From NCBI GenBank assembly GCA_914767715.1, contig OU612070.1, positions 11,735,501-11,799,500 on the forward strand: 64,000 nucleotides of DNA, read 5' to 3'. This DNA comes from Membranipora membranacea. Taxonomy: Eukaryota > Bryozoa > Gymnolaemata > Cheilostomatida > Membraniporidae. The position numbers and the translations under genes were made by a program. Shown one piece after another: positions 22,201 to 32,223 of this stretch. Below the pieces are notes generated by a model, which worked only from the letters and a program-made list of their open reading frames with translations, was not told the origin of the DNA and searched no databases. How positions within the stretch are numbered: the stretch's first letter is position 1; each line of letters begins with the position of its first letter.

Positions 22201-23977
22201 GATCTGTGAATCTGCCATCTACAGCCCTCTCTGCCTTTTCAGATAGGAGGGTGGTTATCTGATATGCATTTTATTGAGAGCCAAGTTCGGGTTCAGATCT
22301 GTTTGAATAAAGATGATGTTTTTTTGTAAAAGTTACACATAATTAAATGTGTGCGAAACATGATGTTAGTGATTAATAGGGAATAATTAATGTAATATAT
22401 TTTTGAGGCCTCATTGACGCATGCAAATATATACTCTAATATGAACACAACCGATCTAATCATCCAGCAATAAACCCAAGACAAGAGTACATAGTAACAG
22501 TATCTATTTTGGTGAATATATGCGCTTGTTCAGCTGACAATGTTTTTCCAAGTATGGCCCATCTAGCCAGTGTCAAATCTGAAGCGTAGCCTTAAAACCT
22601 ACGAATGCTAAGTTATTTTTAGAAGTTATCAGCCCATGTAGTACAGGAGGACAAATCTTAATCATCTTGATCTACATGCCTTGATGACTTCTTATTACTT
22701 TAACCATAGTGTCCCCCTTTGAGGATTTGGTCTTTGAAAATCATTTTTGACATCTCGGACCGTAGCTCAGAAATGAAATCGCAAGTCAATGATCTGGTAC
22801 AATTTGATGATCAACTAAACATACATGGATGTTCCCCACAAACTTACATCTACTCATTTAGGCATTTTATACAATTTGGGGTAGATTTCAATCCTAATCA
22901 TACCTGAATTGATACTGGTAGTTTGAATACAGGCCTGTTTCACAGGTTGTAACGTTGAGATAGCTATATGGTTGGTCAGACGGAGTAATGTCTCAGGCTG
23001 TGAGAGGAGTGCTGATGACTTATTCCCACATGATACACAGATTCAACTGGTTGAGCCACAGAAGTCAGCAGCGTAAAAAATCAAGTGTCTGAAGAGCCTA
23101 TTGTTTTGTAAACCGAGTCTTAACTCTAGACCTAAACCTAGACCTCAACCTCATCCTCATCCTCATCCTAAACCTCAACATGAACAATAATATCCAGCCC
23201 ATTAGAATTGCGAAAGATTATAACAAAACCACTACTAATATTCCCAGTGACATAAAGAAAGTTTGGATAAAATTCAATCAAGCTATGTCAAAAACACTCA
23301 CCTTGCTGAAAGACCTCCACTTCGGCTAGGTTGATTATACCATCACGAGCTAATGCCACAAATCTCACTTTTCTCCTTGGGTTTAGTGTGACTGTTTGAT
23401 CAAGCTCATTTTTAAGACTTGCTATCTCTGTCCACATACGATTAGCTTTTAAGTCTATCTCTTGGTCTTCTTTCAAAAAGTTTGTGAGAGCAGCATTAGT
23501 TCCGATGTATACTGATACATTTGCCCGAGCCTTTGTAATCAAGTTCATAGAACAGGTTATGTGTAAAAATGATTATGTAATACTATGTTTCCTATTAGAA
23601 AAGTGGGAATGGACAAAGTATGTTCTAGAGGTGCACTAAACAACAATCTGATATCTCAATTTTTATCTACATCTCAGTTTTGTTATCATTGAGATCAGTA
23701 AGGATCCATTAAAGTGTTTATTTCAAGATGGGTAAACCTACCTTGGTCTGTTCTTCCATGTATGATTAATTTGCAGATCATATATTCATTTAAGAGATCG
23801 ACAATCCACCATTGTGCGCCAGTTTCTTTGGTATGAGCGTATAGAATATTTCTATCTGTGTTGTTACGAAAATTTCCATCAACAGCGTTGACAGCAACCC
23901 AAGTCTTAGGAGAATCTCCTGTGTGTGTTGTCTTTTGATAAGCTGGCTTGCCTAGTGCAATGTTGATACTCTGACCT
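16159..23977 (-). CDS. Receptor-like gene B: FTP and FN3 domains, TM segment, short tail
   Basis: Minus-strand gene paralogous to A. Exons in transcription order: 23977-23742 and 23530-23302 (FTP domain), a decayed FTP domain at 22298-22097 and 21891-21667, then FN3 pieces at 19446-19261, about 18790-18705 (weak), 18405-about 18315, 18023-about 17805, 17742-17636 and 17380-17215, the transmembrane exon 16815-16622 and the tail exon 16234-16159. The product would be a single-pass membrane protein with an adhesion-type extracellular part. Several junctions do not keep phase (23742 to 23530, and 17215 to 16815). With the broken FTP exons, this means the gene may be a pseudogene, may skip exons, or may have small exons I missed. 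Confidence 0.55.
16622..16815 (-). CDS. Gene B exon: stalk and transmembrane segment
   Basis: After gttccag the frame encodes a Ser/Thr-rich stalk (SVATTPTSHTPTD) and a clear membrane helix, VTAAGAVIVTVVIIVSAALI, followed by a donor in phase 2. It joins in frame to the tail exon 16234-16159. The upstream FN3 exon ends in phase 1 while this exon begins in phase 0, so an exon may be missing. Confidence 0.7.
16990..17120. mobile_element. Short palindromic MITE, copy 1
   Basis: An imperfect inverted repeat whose ends are cctagaacaagtttgatcca and the complement of a tggaccatacttggtc end. The inner part has gcctgcatttgg and gctggtcac with complementary partners. A second copy in the opposite orientation sits at 26866-26990. 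It lies in the intron before the gene B transmembrane exon. Confidence 0.55.
17215..17380 (-). CDS. Gene B exon: FN3 second half
   Basis: Acceptor ttataacag, donor gtaata. Encodes LECDPIVNKS, VWVCNLRPCYKVKCSARAQN and GAGYSPRSN. It matches the Cys-containing plus-strand exon 63500-63659 (VSCTDGHS, STKYDCGYTVQN). Cys spacing suggests a disulphide shared by this FN3 subtype. Confidence 0.7.
17636..17742 (-). CDS. Gene B exon: FN3 first half
   Basis: Acceptor tttgaag, donor gtacca. The frame gives PADGPVISTLKTNSSCVQ, then LKLQPPSRSNAEITSYQ. Counterpart of 63108-63220 (FDCIIMKFDRPNRFNAP, QTYEIK). Confidence 0.65.
17805..18023 (-). CDS. Gene B exon: FN3 second half
   Basis: Encodes VNTTNSEVRVCHKG, VIVIQTNPKHEYLKKF and SSETSINVKSHTADN. 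It corresponds to plus-strand exon 62145-62380 by position and phase. It has several potential N-glycosylation sites. The donor is not clear, so the low-coordinate end is approximate. Confidence 0.55.
18042..18118. repeat. 26-bp-arm hairpin with TA-rich loop
   Basis: Arms at 18042-18067 and 18093-18118 (core tgcaattttcaca and its complement) differ at one position and flank a (TA)n/(TG)n loop. It sits just upstream of the gene B exon at 18023. Possible short foldback element. Confidence 0.7.
18315..18405 (-). CDS. Gene B exon: FN3 first half
   Basis: After cattacag the frame gives LPPPVFEHNYFITNYKKNIT and GIRLTVSV. Nearly identical to the gene A exon at 3250-3335. The 3' boundary is uncertain (possible donor gtgtta). 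Confidence 0.6.
18705..18790 (-). pseudogene. Possible degraded FN3 first-half exon of gene B
   Basis: One frame reads CHSVEWNAANSDTG, very like an FN3 B-C region with the conserved Trp, but TAG lies just upstream in that frame. The other open frame has no FN3 look. Boundaries approximate. Confidence 0.35.
19261..19446 (-). CDS. Gene B exon: FN3 second half
   Basis: Encodes NLSPGTEYTFRLTCIIGG and IELTGLSKVITAKTKMCPG, then gtagta. Closely related to 5545-5731. The acceptor used in gene A (ttgtag) reads ttgaat here, so splicing would need the AG in atacaag a few bases downstream. Confidence 0.65.
20440..21390. repeat. Duplicated flank, paralogous to 9660-10135
   Basis: Carries the same ordered blocks as 9.66-10.13 kb, expanded by about 0.5 kb of unshared sequence. 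No gene recognised. Confidence 0.5.
21667..21891 (-). pseudogene. Decayed FTP second-half exon with in-frame stop
   Basis: Partner of the preceding relic. Splice sites look usable (cttgcag, gtgag) and the frame reads AYGGSIYISAVN, DWFRVKKLEDKF, then TAA, then HTVTLKPRQRARYVAVVRDG and LVEIEVYQKL in the same frame. The single nonsense codon falls between well-conserved strands. Confidence 0.75.
22097..22298 (-). pseudogene. Decayed FTP first-half exon with two frameshifts
   Basis: The exon keeps its acceptor (tcaaacag) and donor (gtagat) and starts LNPNLALNK. A one-base change near that point shifts the frame. The domain continues as YQITTLLSEKAERAVDG, then QQWWIVDLQG in another frame, and a second shift follows before YTISEIYV. 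Two independent indels show loss of constraint. Confidence 0.75.
23126..23180. repeat. Degenerate hexamer array
   Basis: About nine units of a 6-bp pattern nnCCTM (gaccta, aaccta, gacctc, aacctc, atcctc and similar). It resembles a mutated telomere-like CCTAAN repeat but no unit run is exact. Intronic in gene B. Confidence 0.7.
23302..23530 (-). CDS. Gene B exon: FTP domain, second half
   Basis: Encodes ARANVSVYIGTNAALTNF, WTEIASL, and TVTLNPRRKVRFVALARDGI then LAEVEVFQQ, followed by gtgag. It is the clear partner of 52896-53129 (YLNPAREATFVALARYG, MAEVEIYKYP). The only visible acceptor (acaaag) would put it out of phase with the previous exon by one base, so the start is uncertain. Confidence 0.7.
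23742..23977 (-). CDS. Gene B exon: FTP/fucolectin-like domain, first half
   Basis: Encodes INIALGKPAYQKTTHTG, WVAVNAVDGNF, YAHTKETG and AQWWIVDLLNEYMI, all standard fucolectin/F5-8C positions, then donor gtaggt in phase 1. The acceptor is ttcttcag. Intact. Confidence 0.8.
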
Positions 23978-23999
23978 CTGAAGAATTAAGTAACATTCA

Positions 24000-25589
24000 T
24001 ACATTGCTCTGAGAAGCCTTTAGAAGAAAATGCAGTAAAACTTAAAACAATATGCACAGTGCTGCATATCGTAGGTTTTGACTGCTAAGCCCGTAACTAA
24101 ATAAACTGCATGCTCTAGTCATTCAGCACAATAACTGAGCCACTTCAAGAAAGCCCATAGTCTGGTCGCAGACCCCTCCTATCTTGTCACTTCGATTTAC
24201 GATTTTAGGTGGATAGGGTTTGACAGTTGTTTCTGTGAGAATTTTTCATGCTGATTGCAATGGTAAAACTTACCTTACACTAAGTTGCACAATAGGCGGC
24301 TACTTGCCAAAAACGCTGTCGACAAGAGGGAAAGTCATCAAAACATGATGTTATGGATTTTAAAAAATCTGAAACAACATGTCATAATTAGTTTTCAAGG
24401 GACTGCTGCCATAAATAGCCGAGATGACAGTTGCAATACCACCTTATATCACCTGTATATAATCATCTCGGGTCTCTAAGATTACCCATAGCCAGTTTTC
24501 GAGGCAGCAGCAAAACTTAAATGCAGTTTTACTGAAGTTACATTTACAGCCAAATTTTGCAATGGCTGCCGCCGGACGACCATCATAATCTATTGATCAT
24601 AGGTATCAAAACTGGCAACCAATTGATTAGCACTCGACCCAGTATTAACCATTAAAATTGGACCTTGAATATTGTTACTGAAAAACACTATTGTATCAGA
24701 AGGAAGCATGACCATATCAGTAGTTTGTCATGCACTCTAACACTTTCACTATCACATTTGGTATTTGGTTTGGTGCTTGACTTCACGGATGAAGACTGAA
24801 TCTCAGTTTCAGAACTTCCACTTCAAGATAATATTGAAACCACATTTAAACTTGTTGAGCTCCACCTAGCTCCCCTGTTTTTAAACCCAACCACAAAAAA
24901 CCATGGGAAATCGCATTTTCTTTTTTTTAAAAGAAAATTGGATATGAAAACGTATAGGAATATAATAATTTTGACTACTGATTTCTATCGCTGGGTTCAG
25001 TTTTTAGTTAAATTACAGTGTCAAAATGCCACAGCAGGTGTACTGCATAATATTGACCTTCTAGTGAAATATAAGTCCATAGATCATTGATCATCATGGT
25101 TCAGCTATTAAATTTGGCTCAATGTAGCCTGTCTTGACAAGACATGCTAAGCTCAACGTAATTACCGTGATGTCAAAAGTTATGAGGATGTAAATTTGAG
25201 CATAGCGAATTGGTGAAAGTAAGTCGCATTAAAAATGTTTTTGTCCATAATATTACTCCACACGCAAGTAAACTACATAGATGGACTACCGACTCCTTAT
25301 ATTTAATGCTGGATCTGAATCAGGCACAATCTATGAACCGGAAATTTCTACGGTAATTTGTAAGGATACCTGAATTTAAGGTTCACCGGAATCAGAATCG
25401 GAATCAGAGCGACATCGATGGTGCAATGAAATGATCAGAATCTCATAATATAGTGAATAGAGTTTGCTATACTACTGACTCTGCATGGCACTGTTTAATA
25501 TTGATATCTAAGGAGTTAGTATTGCACAATTTTTTGCGATTAACTCAGATGAATTCAGACCTGAGTACCATCTTACCGTGAATTCATGC
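24000..25589. other. Upstream region of gene B, no gene recognised
   Basis: AT-rich intergenic DNA upstream of the first recognised exon of gene B. Any signal-peptide exon of gene B should lie here, but I could not single one out. Confidence 0.4.
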
Positions 25590-26662
25590 CCCCATTGAGA
25601 TCCTGCATTCTGCTACCATATAAACAAATTTTGGATTCAAATAACGATAAAACCTACCTTCAACTGGGGATTTTGCTCTAACATCCTGCTTCGAGGTATG
25701 TGCTTGTACACTACACTTGTACTGTCTGTGCTCACGAATTTATCACTACTCATATTCTGGCTAGGCCAGAAGCAGCTATAGCATAAGTTGTTATGGCACG
25801 GACAATATTTGATGGCAGGATATTGATCATGTTTTATACTTCATTGGTGTATGTTCTGTAAAATTCACTGGGTGTACCCCGTTGTAGTGGTCATATTTAG
25901 AAATTAAAAGGTGTTTGTTTTGGCATTAAACGTGTGGGGAAATAACTCCTATTCTGTGTAGTCTAACTTATCTAATCATCAGGGAATTCCAGGTTGAAAT
26001 TGCATTGTGGGATTTGTTGACAGGTCAATTAATTCACGAAGTAAACTTGTAGAGAAGTCTGCTCGTATCAGACCAGACCAGCACAAATTGAAAAATTTCA
26101 ATTGACTTATGTCAAACTTCTTATGGGACTAGTATCATATTGTATGGTCTTAAGACCACTGTCTTGGGGCAATTACCAACAACATTTTTGATGTTTCAAT
26201 TGTCTCTTATGTCATTTTTCGGCTGGATATCTTTTGCATAACACATGAGCAAAGAGTTCAATGAGTGCCTCACTTTTCAGCAAAGAAACTCAACTGTCAG
26301 AGTCTATAAAACTTAGATATGCCAGCTTCGCATACTTTCCTAACATGCTAATGACATGATATGGGGATATGCGGTAGCGCTGTCTCTCACCAACCACCTC
26401 ATGCAATGATAAAACGTATACAATGTAGAGCCCAGTACTATAGTCTTGACTTGAGTCAACTGCATCAAACTCTGTCTCACGTCTAGGGCCTAGGCTGCTT
26501 TTTGTCTTGTTCTCATTGAGATGTACTGCTGTCGCTGACCACCTTTTAAAATGATGTGACAGAATATCTTGTTAACATCATATATATAGTCGTGTTTCCT
26601 GCTGACCACATTAATCACTTAACATTCCACTTACCTAACCGATTGTGAAGAAAATTGCAGGT

Positions 26663-27250
26663 ATGCTGCCGCGCTGCCGCTGACATGATTGCCACAACCG
26701 GGTACACTCTCAGTTTTAGATTCAGCACGTTGTTCTACCCTAAATATAACGTTGTTTTAAACCCGTAACATTTCACTTATAATAAGCGAATTTGGAAGAA
26801 ATTGCGATATGCTGCCGCGCTGCCGATCTTCCGCTGACATGATTGCTACAACTGGGTACACTAGACCAAGTTTGGTCAGTTTGCCTGCATTCCGAGTGGC
26901 TTCCAATCCACTGGTCACGCCTTGGCATGACCAGTGGATCGGGAGCAACAGGCATGCATGCAATTGGATCAAACTTGTTCTAGGTTACACCCTTATTTGT
27001 TAATATTCAGCACGTTATTATACCCTTGAAACACCTTTTATTTAAACTCTTAATATTTCACTCATTAAAAGCCATTTTTAGAGGAAGTGAGGATATGCTG
27101 CCGCGCTGCCGCTGACATGATCGCTACAACTGGGTACACCCTTAATATTGGATTCAGCACGTTGTTCCACCCTAGAAACACCTTTTATTGAATTCTTAAC
27201 ATTTATTATATGCAATTTTGAGAAATATTGCGGATATGCTGCCGCAAGAC
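26663..27250. repeat. Internal tandem repeat, about 3.5 units
   Basis: Each unit has atgctgccgcgctgccg, a ctgacatgat block, caactgggtacac, a ttcagcacgttgtt block and a variable AT-rich tail. Units begin near 26663, 26809, 27095 and 27236. Spacing is about 145-170 bp, except that the second unit is lengthened by the palindromic MITE at 26866-26990. Confidence 0.75.
26866..26990. mobile_element. Short palindromic MITE, copy 2
   Basis: Inverted relative of 16990-17120. Its ends are agaccaagtttggtcagttt and the complement of agaacaagtttgatccaatt, with a central near-perfect hairpin ccactggtca/tgaccagtgg. It lies inside one unit of the tandem array, so it is younger than the array. Confidence 0.65.
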
Positions 27251-28689
27251 AGTATCATACCAACCTCATAAAGATCTGACATTATACTTATTGAAAATTT
27301 TAAATTTGTCCTGATCTAACACTTCTGCAAGTTTACTTGGTAAATAAATTGGCAAGTCAACAAAATCCCCACAATGCAGTTTCAACCTGGAATTCCCTGA
27401 AGATTAGATTAGTAATATTACACAGAATAGGAGTTATGTCCACACACATATAATGCAATAACAAAACACCTTTTAATTTCTAAATATGACCTCTACAACT
27501 GGGTACACCCGGTGAATTTTACAGAAGAAACATCAATGAAGTACAATATGCAATCAGTTTCCTGCCATCAAAAATTGTCTGTGCCATTTTTTTATAGAGC
27601 AGTTACAGCTAGGCTGCTTCTGGCCTAGGCTACTGCTAAATATGTACAAAGATGAGATTAGCCCTATCAATCATAATATTTTTGTCATTATTATAGCTGT
27701 CACAATAATAATTACTATATCAATAATGAATGTATGAACTATTTTATGTTATTTAATTCCTTTTCAAACCAAGATGTCAACAAAATGCAAGTTTTATGCA
27801 TTTAAACATTTTGTTTTATTGTACCAAAACCTGTAAGGGTCACAACTTTATTAAGGTGCATACCGAGAATCATTAGTATTAAAGTTTTTTCATTATGTAA
27901 TCTGATAGACTATGGGTAAGCTGATCCCAATATAATTACTTGGTTCAGAGTTGCGTACTACTGTCAAGAACAAAGACTACTACTAATGTAATCTGAGGAC
28001 AAATTTTTATCCTCAACTGCTGGTTGCTTTGCAGCGTACAATGTGAATTTTATGTGTGAAAATGTTTCATGTAAAACATTGAAAACATTTGAAGACTATC
28101 TTTTTTTCAATACAATACAAAAACTCTGATTAGTTAACTCAAATTCATTTTCAATTGATAAGCCATTTTGCCTGAAAGCTCAAACAAAATGATCCCCACT
28201 TTTCCTTTAAAAGGAAGAGCCAACAAACTTATAGTGCTTGTATAATGCTTATAGTTTTGATACCCCTGATGGAATCCAAATATGGGTTTTTTTTGGTGTT
28301 GAAGGTCTATCACTTTTGAACAGATGCCGTACCTGACAACCCTGAATTCGTTGGAATCGATCAGTGGTCGTCTCCCAGTGATTCTTCGAAAAAACATCAA
28401 ATCCTATTCTCGGTTCGGGCCAAACCTGATCAAGCCGCTGATTAGATTTCCTATATTTGACTCTCTTACCAATTACCTACCTATTATACTGAAAGTAGGA
28501 GCTCTTGCTCTTTAACCTTTTTGTAAGACACAATGCACATATTTATCTATTCCAGAAACCACCCATCACAAAAATAGAGCTATCCAGTTATTCCCCATCA
28601 CAATTAACATCAAACAATAAGACGTACACAGAGGCAATAGTTTTCCTAAAATCTATGGACTGTAGATAAGAAATTATTCCTAAATTAAT

Positions 28690-28800
28690 CATTGCAGCTT
28701 CAGCTGAGCGGCTAGAGAGGTTTGCCGTATCAGACAAACAGATCGAACAGCCAGTCTCTTTCAGAGGCTGAACCTGCCACCTCTCTCAGAACGCAGATGA
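28690..28800 (+). repeat. tRNA-like SINE fragment
   Basis: CAGCTGAGCGGCTAGAGAGG followed by TTTGCCGTATCAGAC resembles the head of the 8.1-kb element. A weak B-box-like ggctgaacctgcc follows. Fragmentary. Confidence 0.35.
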
Positions 28801-30149
28801 CAGCGCGGACTTGATGTATTTAACCAGAACAATCATACAAACACTGCCACACTGTCCAGACATATACAACCCGCCAAACATATATCCAGCCGTGAGCAAC
28901 TGACCAATACTTTATTCCACAGTCTAACACTGTCCACCTCCAAAGATCCTTCTTTATCAGGATAGCTTGTGAGTGGAATGGATTACCAACCAACGACTTG
29001 CTTCTCCGGCCCCTAAACATCAAGGCCCAAAGATGTTCGGTGGCAAAATTGTTGCAGACCTGGAAATATTTAACTGACTTATGAGAAACAGGTCTCCCAA
29101 GTCACAGCTTGATGCCAGAGACTATGTCGAAGAAGGTACATACAAAGGTTACTATTGTCAATAAGATCACAAACCTTATTCCGTGCTCATCCCATAATCC
29201 CAACACACCATTGGAAGAATAATTAGACACTCTTACATATACGAGCTATACCGAAGCAGTTGTACATTTTCTTTTCTCAGCTTACCGTCACCTGATGGAT
29301 GAAAGATCACAAAGCACCTAAAATCTGACCACAAGGTGAGATATTACCAAGTATCCATGACGCTAGCTAGAAGGGTAATCAACACAGAATAACAAAATGT
29401 CTGGGCACTGCAGTTTTGTTATGATTATATTTGTAATTCAATCACAGCTGCACATGCTGCAATCTCCACTTACCAACCTCTAGTCTCCAGTTCAACATGA
29501 AAATTCTTCCTCTCACCAATATACTAGAGCGCTGTCTGTAAACATCGATGTCCATCATACTCACTGCTGTCAAGGCTAATTTATTTGATTTCCCTGTCTT
29601 TCTGAATGTTTGTCGCTTTCAAATCTCTCACCCTCCCGGAAAAAAACCACATAGACAGGATATTCCTAAGTTAGCAGCTAGTGCAATGTCATCATAGAAC
29701 AGCCAGCTGTGTGCTCACTAATAGTCCATGTGTAAATGTAAATGTACATGATAAGTACAGAGTGTACCCACAGAGCAACTGGTGTAGCTTTACTAAGTAG
29801 ATAAGTATGTGTGAGAGAGAGGACTAAAAGCACAATTCCACACCATTGTCAACTGATAATGAATGTGCCTCTGAATATAAAATAATAGACGACTTGTTGC
29901 TAAATCTATTATAAATCACAAAATGAGATTTGAATTGACAGACAATGATTGGAGCATACAGAGGACGGCCCACATAAAATTACTTTGTACTGTAGTACAA
30001 ACCTGGGAGGACAACTTACAGATGCCTGAGATTTCAAATTATACATTGGAATAATTTCGTCTGTTGGTGTCTCATAGGTGTTCATTGAGGTTGACAATGT
30101 TCATTTTAATAGTCTGCATGTACTTGTGTACTTTCTGACATATGGTCAC

Positions 30150-30214
30150 TGCGTATTGTTCTTACCGAAGGTCCACCTGTTCAAGTATCCGAGGTTAACA
30201 TATACGCTGCAGGT
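30150..30214 (+). pseudogene. Relic of receptor exon (counterpart of 57826-58044)
   Basis: Only the 3' end survives: PPVQVSEVNIYAAG followed by an intact gtaggt donor and a gtaaag-type continuation also found after 58044. The exon's 5' part is replaced by the duplicated flank ending near 30.15 kb, so this is the breakpoint of a partial gene copy. Confidence 0.65.
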
Positions 30215-30749
30215 AGGTAAAGAATACATTGATGACAGATGGTTACACGTCCTCATGATGTGATATAGTGATAGGTAATGAATCCTTTTGAAAATCAAAT
30301 ACCCACACATTGCAAGATGTAACCCAAAAAGTGTTGCTGGGTGGACAGTGTTTTATTAGGTTAAATTATGTAGACTACCCGATATGTTGTGGATTGGTGG
30401 GAACACTAAGGACACACATAAACAGTTTCTAAATGATAAGGATAAGGATAAGGAATCTAAATATCTGCAACGCTTATCCCATTAAAAGGAATGCAAGTAA
30501 GTTGAATTAAATTGGTTACATGAAGCATTAAATGAGAAGAAATCATAAAAGAGTGGCTCATTCCTTGCTAGATCAAGGGGCAGCAACATCATAGGATGAT
30601 GCATAAAGTTATTTGTACAGAGACAGAGGTAATTGCTGCTTGCTTACATCTATCTGTGTTGCCAGCAATGTAGTATATGGTGATGGAGTGATCGATCCTC
30701 GATCCTCAATATCGCAGCATACCTGTTTGTGACAAAATAAACCAACCAA

Positions 30750-30856
30750 CCTCAATCCTGGTAGAGAATATAGGTATAAACTGAGGTGTGTTATAGATGG
30801 TATAGAGCTACCTGGACCAATCCAAGTGATAAACGCTAAGACCAAATCATGCACTG
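30750..30856 (+). pseudogene. Relic of FN3 exon (counterpart of 58851-59076)
   Basis: Encodes LNPGREYRYKLRCVIDG and IELPGPIQVINAKTKSCTG, nearly the same as the end of exon 58851-59076. The upstream part is missing (TGA in frame) and the donor reads GC (ggcaag) instead of GT. It is the last exon of the partial copy left of the Polinton. Confidence 0.7.
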
Positions 30857-31130
30857 GCAAGCTAGTCAATCATGAACACACTGCCAAGAAAGAAATTGTG
30901 TTAAAAATAGATGATGAATCAAAATAGGATGAAAATGTATTGGAAAAAATAATTTCACACTACTCTTTGTATGAATTTTTGTCATCGACTTAATATTAAA
31001 ACTAGACAGTACACCATACAACTATTAGATTTTTGGTTGGAATATTGCTTATTGTTATTGTTATTAATTTATTGCTTCTTGTAATCAATTTGGCGAAGTT
31101 TTTTTTCAGAAAGGGTTATTGAGTGAAAAT

Positions 31131-31161
31131 CATAGATTTAAAAACAGTTTTTAAATCTATG
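31131..31161. repeat. Short perfect hairpin beside the Polinton
   Basis: catagatttaaaaac and its complement separated by almost no loop, about 15 bp per arm. It lies 250 bp outside the left Polinton end. Confidence 0.7.
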
Positions 31162-31406
31162 GTGAAAATCAATAGCAAATTGATCACAAAAAGCTGGTAA
31201 ATATATGAAATATTTGTATACAATATTATCTCATCGAAATTCGTAGTCATCAAGCCACTCCCAATAGAATGCCCGAGTTCATCAATCCTTATCTCCACAA
31301 AGTGTTATTTCTAGCTTTTTTTTATAAGTCTATGGTTCTTGCGTTTGTCCGTAGGCCCAGACAGAAATCTTAATGATCTCTGATGAATTGTGACTGACAT
31401 CACAAT

Positions 31407-31412
31407 ATCCAC
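31407..31412. repeat. Polinton target-site duplication, left (ATCCAC)
   Basis: ATCCAC lies immediately outside the left inverted repeat and again at 48135-48140 outside the right one. A 6-bp duplication is the established length for Polinton/Maverick insertion. Confidence 0.9.
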
Positions 31413-31508
31413 AGTAGTATAGTGAGCCTGTTTTCAAATATTAGCATTAGCATTTCAGTTGTCTTTCCTTGTTAGCATTTAGCCAGCGAACACCCGTTAG
31501 CATTAGCT
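31413..31508. repeat. Polinton left terminal inverted repeat
   Basis: 96 bp, matching the complement of 48039-48134 with one mismatch (31489 versus 48058). Begins AGTAGTATAGTGAGCC. The inner half contains three spaced TTAGCATT motifs that may be protein-binding repeats. Confidence 0.95.
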
Positions 31509-31684
31509 TTGATTGTTGTAGCATTGAATTATTAGCTGTAACTGATATCGATTGAGAAATTGAGGATGGTAGTTTTGATTTTGTTAGTGTATGATATTTA
31601 TTGTTGATGAATACGAAATCTATTAAAAATTAAAAATTGAAAATATACAAAAATAAAATAAAATAAGAAAAATAGGTGATAACA
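31509..31684. other. Polinton left subterminal region
   Basis: AT-rich, no gene. One more gtagcatt motif follows the inverted repeat. It must hold the 3' end signals of the leftmost minus-strand transcript. Confidence 0.5.
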
Positions 31685-32215
31685 TTAGACTGTTGATATA
31701 CTAGCTATTTGTTTTTTTATGAATGGGAAATCGATGAGTTTTGTGTCTTCAAATCCATCATATCTTTGTTTGAAAAATGTGAAAATAAAAGCGTCATTCG
31801 CTGCAGTGTCACCATTATCATTCAAAAAGTCTACGATCTGTTTTGGAGACAACCCTCTTGCTATATGTAGAAGAAAAAACACACAGTATTGACCGCACAC
31901 TGTTGTTAGGAGACTCTGTAGTTGGACTTTGTTATGGTCCCAGTTGATAGTTGGCTCTAAAACCACTGCAGCTTCTGTAAAGTTGGCTGGAGACATTCCA
32001 TAGGAGTCGAAGTAATATCCAGTATTTTCTGATGATTTGACTATCACTATCCAATGTTCACCGCTATGTGATACGGGTTTGGTATTAACCACCAAACAAC
32101 AAGGGTAGTGCAGAGCTGATATCGGAATCAAGTCTGAGGGAAATACTCCCAAAAAGTTTTGTTGACTTACGAAGTCATCACTTTTTAGTATTGAATAGAT
32201 CTGTTGAGCGTCCAT
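31685..32215 (-). CDS. Adenain-like cysteine protease (PRO)
   Basis: 176 residues of the adenovirus maturation protease family (C5/Ulp1 fold). The catalytic set is visible: His54 in GEHWIVIV, Asp70 in YYFDSYG, Gln100, and Cys107 in TTVCGQYC. Gln-to-Cys spacing (7) and His54-to-acid spacing (16) match adenain (His54, Glu71, Gln115, Cys122), which lets me assign the first Cys of CGQYC as the nucleophile. In virions this enzyme cleaves capsid and core precursors. The start ATG is 8 bases after the major capsid protein stop. It is the last gene of the tightly packed minus-strand block, next to the left inverted repeat. Complete. Confidence 0.93.
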   Translation of the reverse strand: MDAQQIYSILKSDDFVSQQNFLGVFPSDLIPISALHYPCCLVVNTKPVSHSGEHWIVIVKSSENTGYYFDSYGMSPANFTEAAVVLEPTINWDHNKVQLQSLLTTVCGQYCVFFLLHIARGLSPKQIVDFLNDNGDTAANDAFIFTFFKQRYDGFEDTKLIDFPFIKKQIASISTV

Positions 32216-32223
32216 TGTTGACC

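Larger units (their letters stand above)
25740..27660. mobile_element. Nonautonomous inverted-repeat element, about 1.9 kb
   Basis: Two arms of roughly 330-360 bp, about 25745-26105 and 27300-27655, are inverted copies. Shared blocks include gccagaagcagc, tttgatggcagga, cgggtgtaccc, gtcatatttagaaattaaaa, gggaattccaggttgaaa and agtaaacttg. The interior holds the tandem repeats at 26.66-27.25 kb. Copy 1 of the segmental duplication lacks the whole block, so it was inserted after or during the duplication. There is no transposase and the exact ends are not resolved. Confidence 0.65.
25590..30150. repeat. Segmental duplication copy 2 (pairs with 10141-13085)
   Basis: Same block order as copy 1. 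The first part, 25590-25740, and the continuation from about 27650 are interrupted by the inverted-repeat element. The copy ends near 30.15 kb, where the exon relic of the plus-strand receptor begins. Confidence 0.65.

Noticed and set aside
23126-23180. Interstitial telomere repeat
   Set aside because: Hexamer period is clear but units are too variable and no exact TTAGG or TTAGGG run exists.
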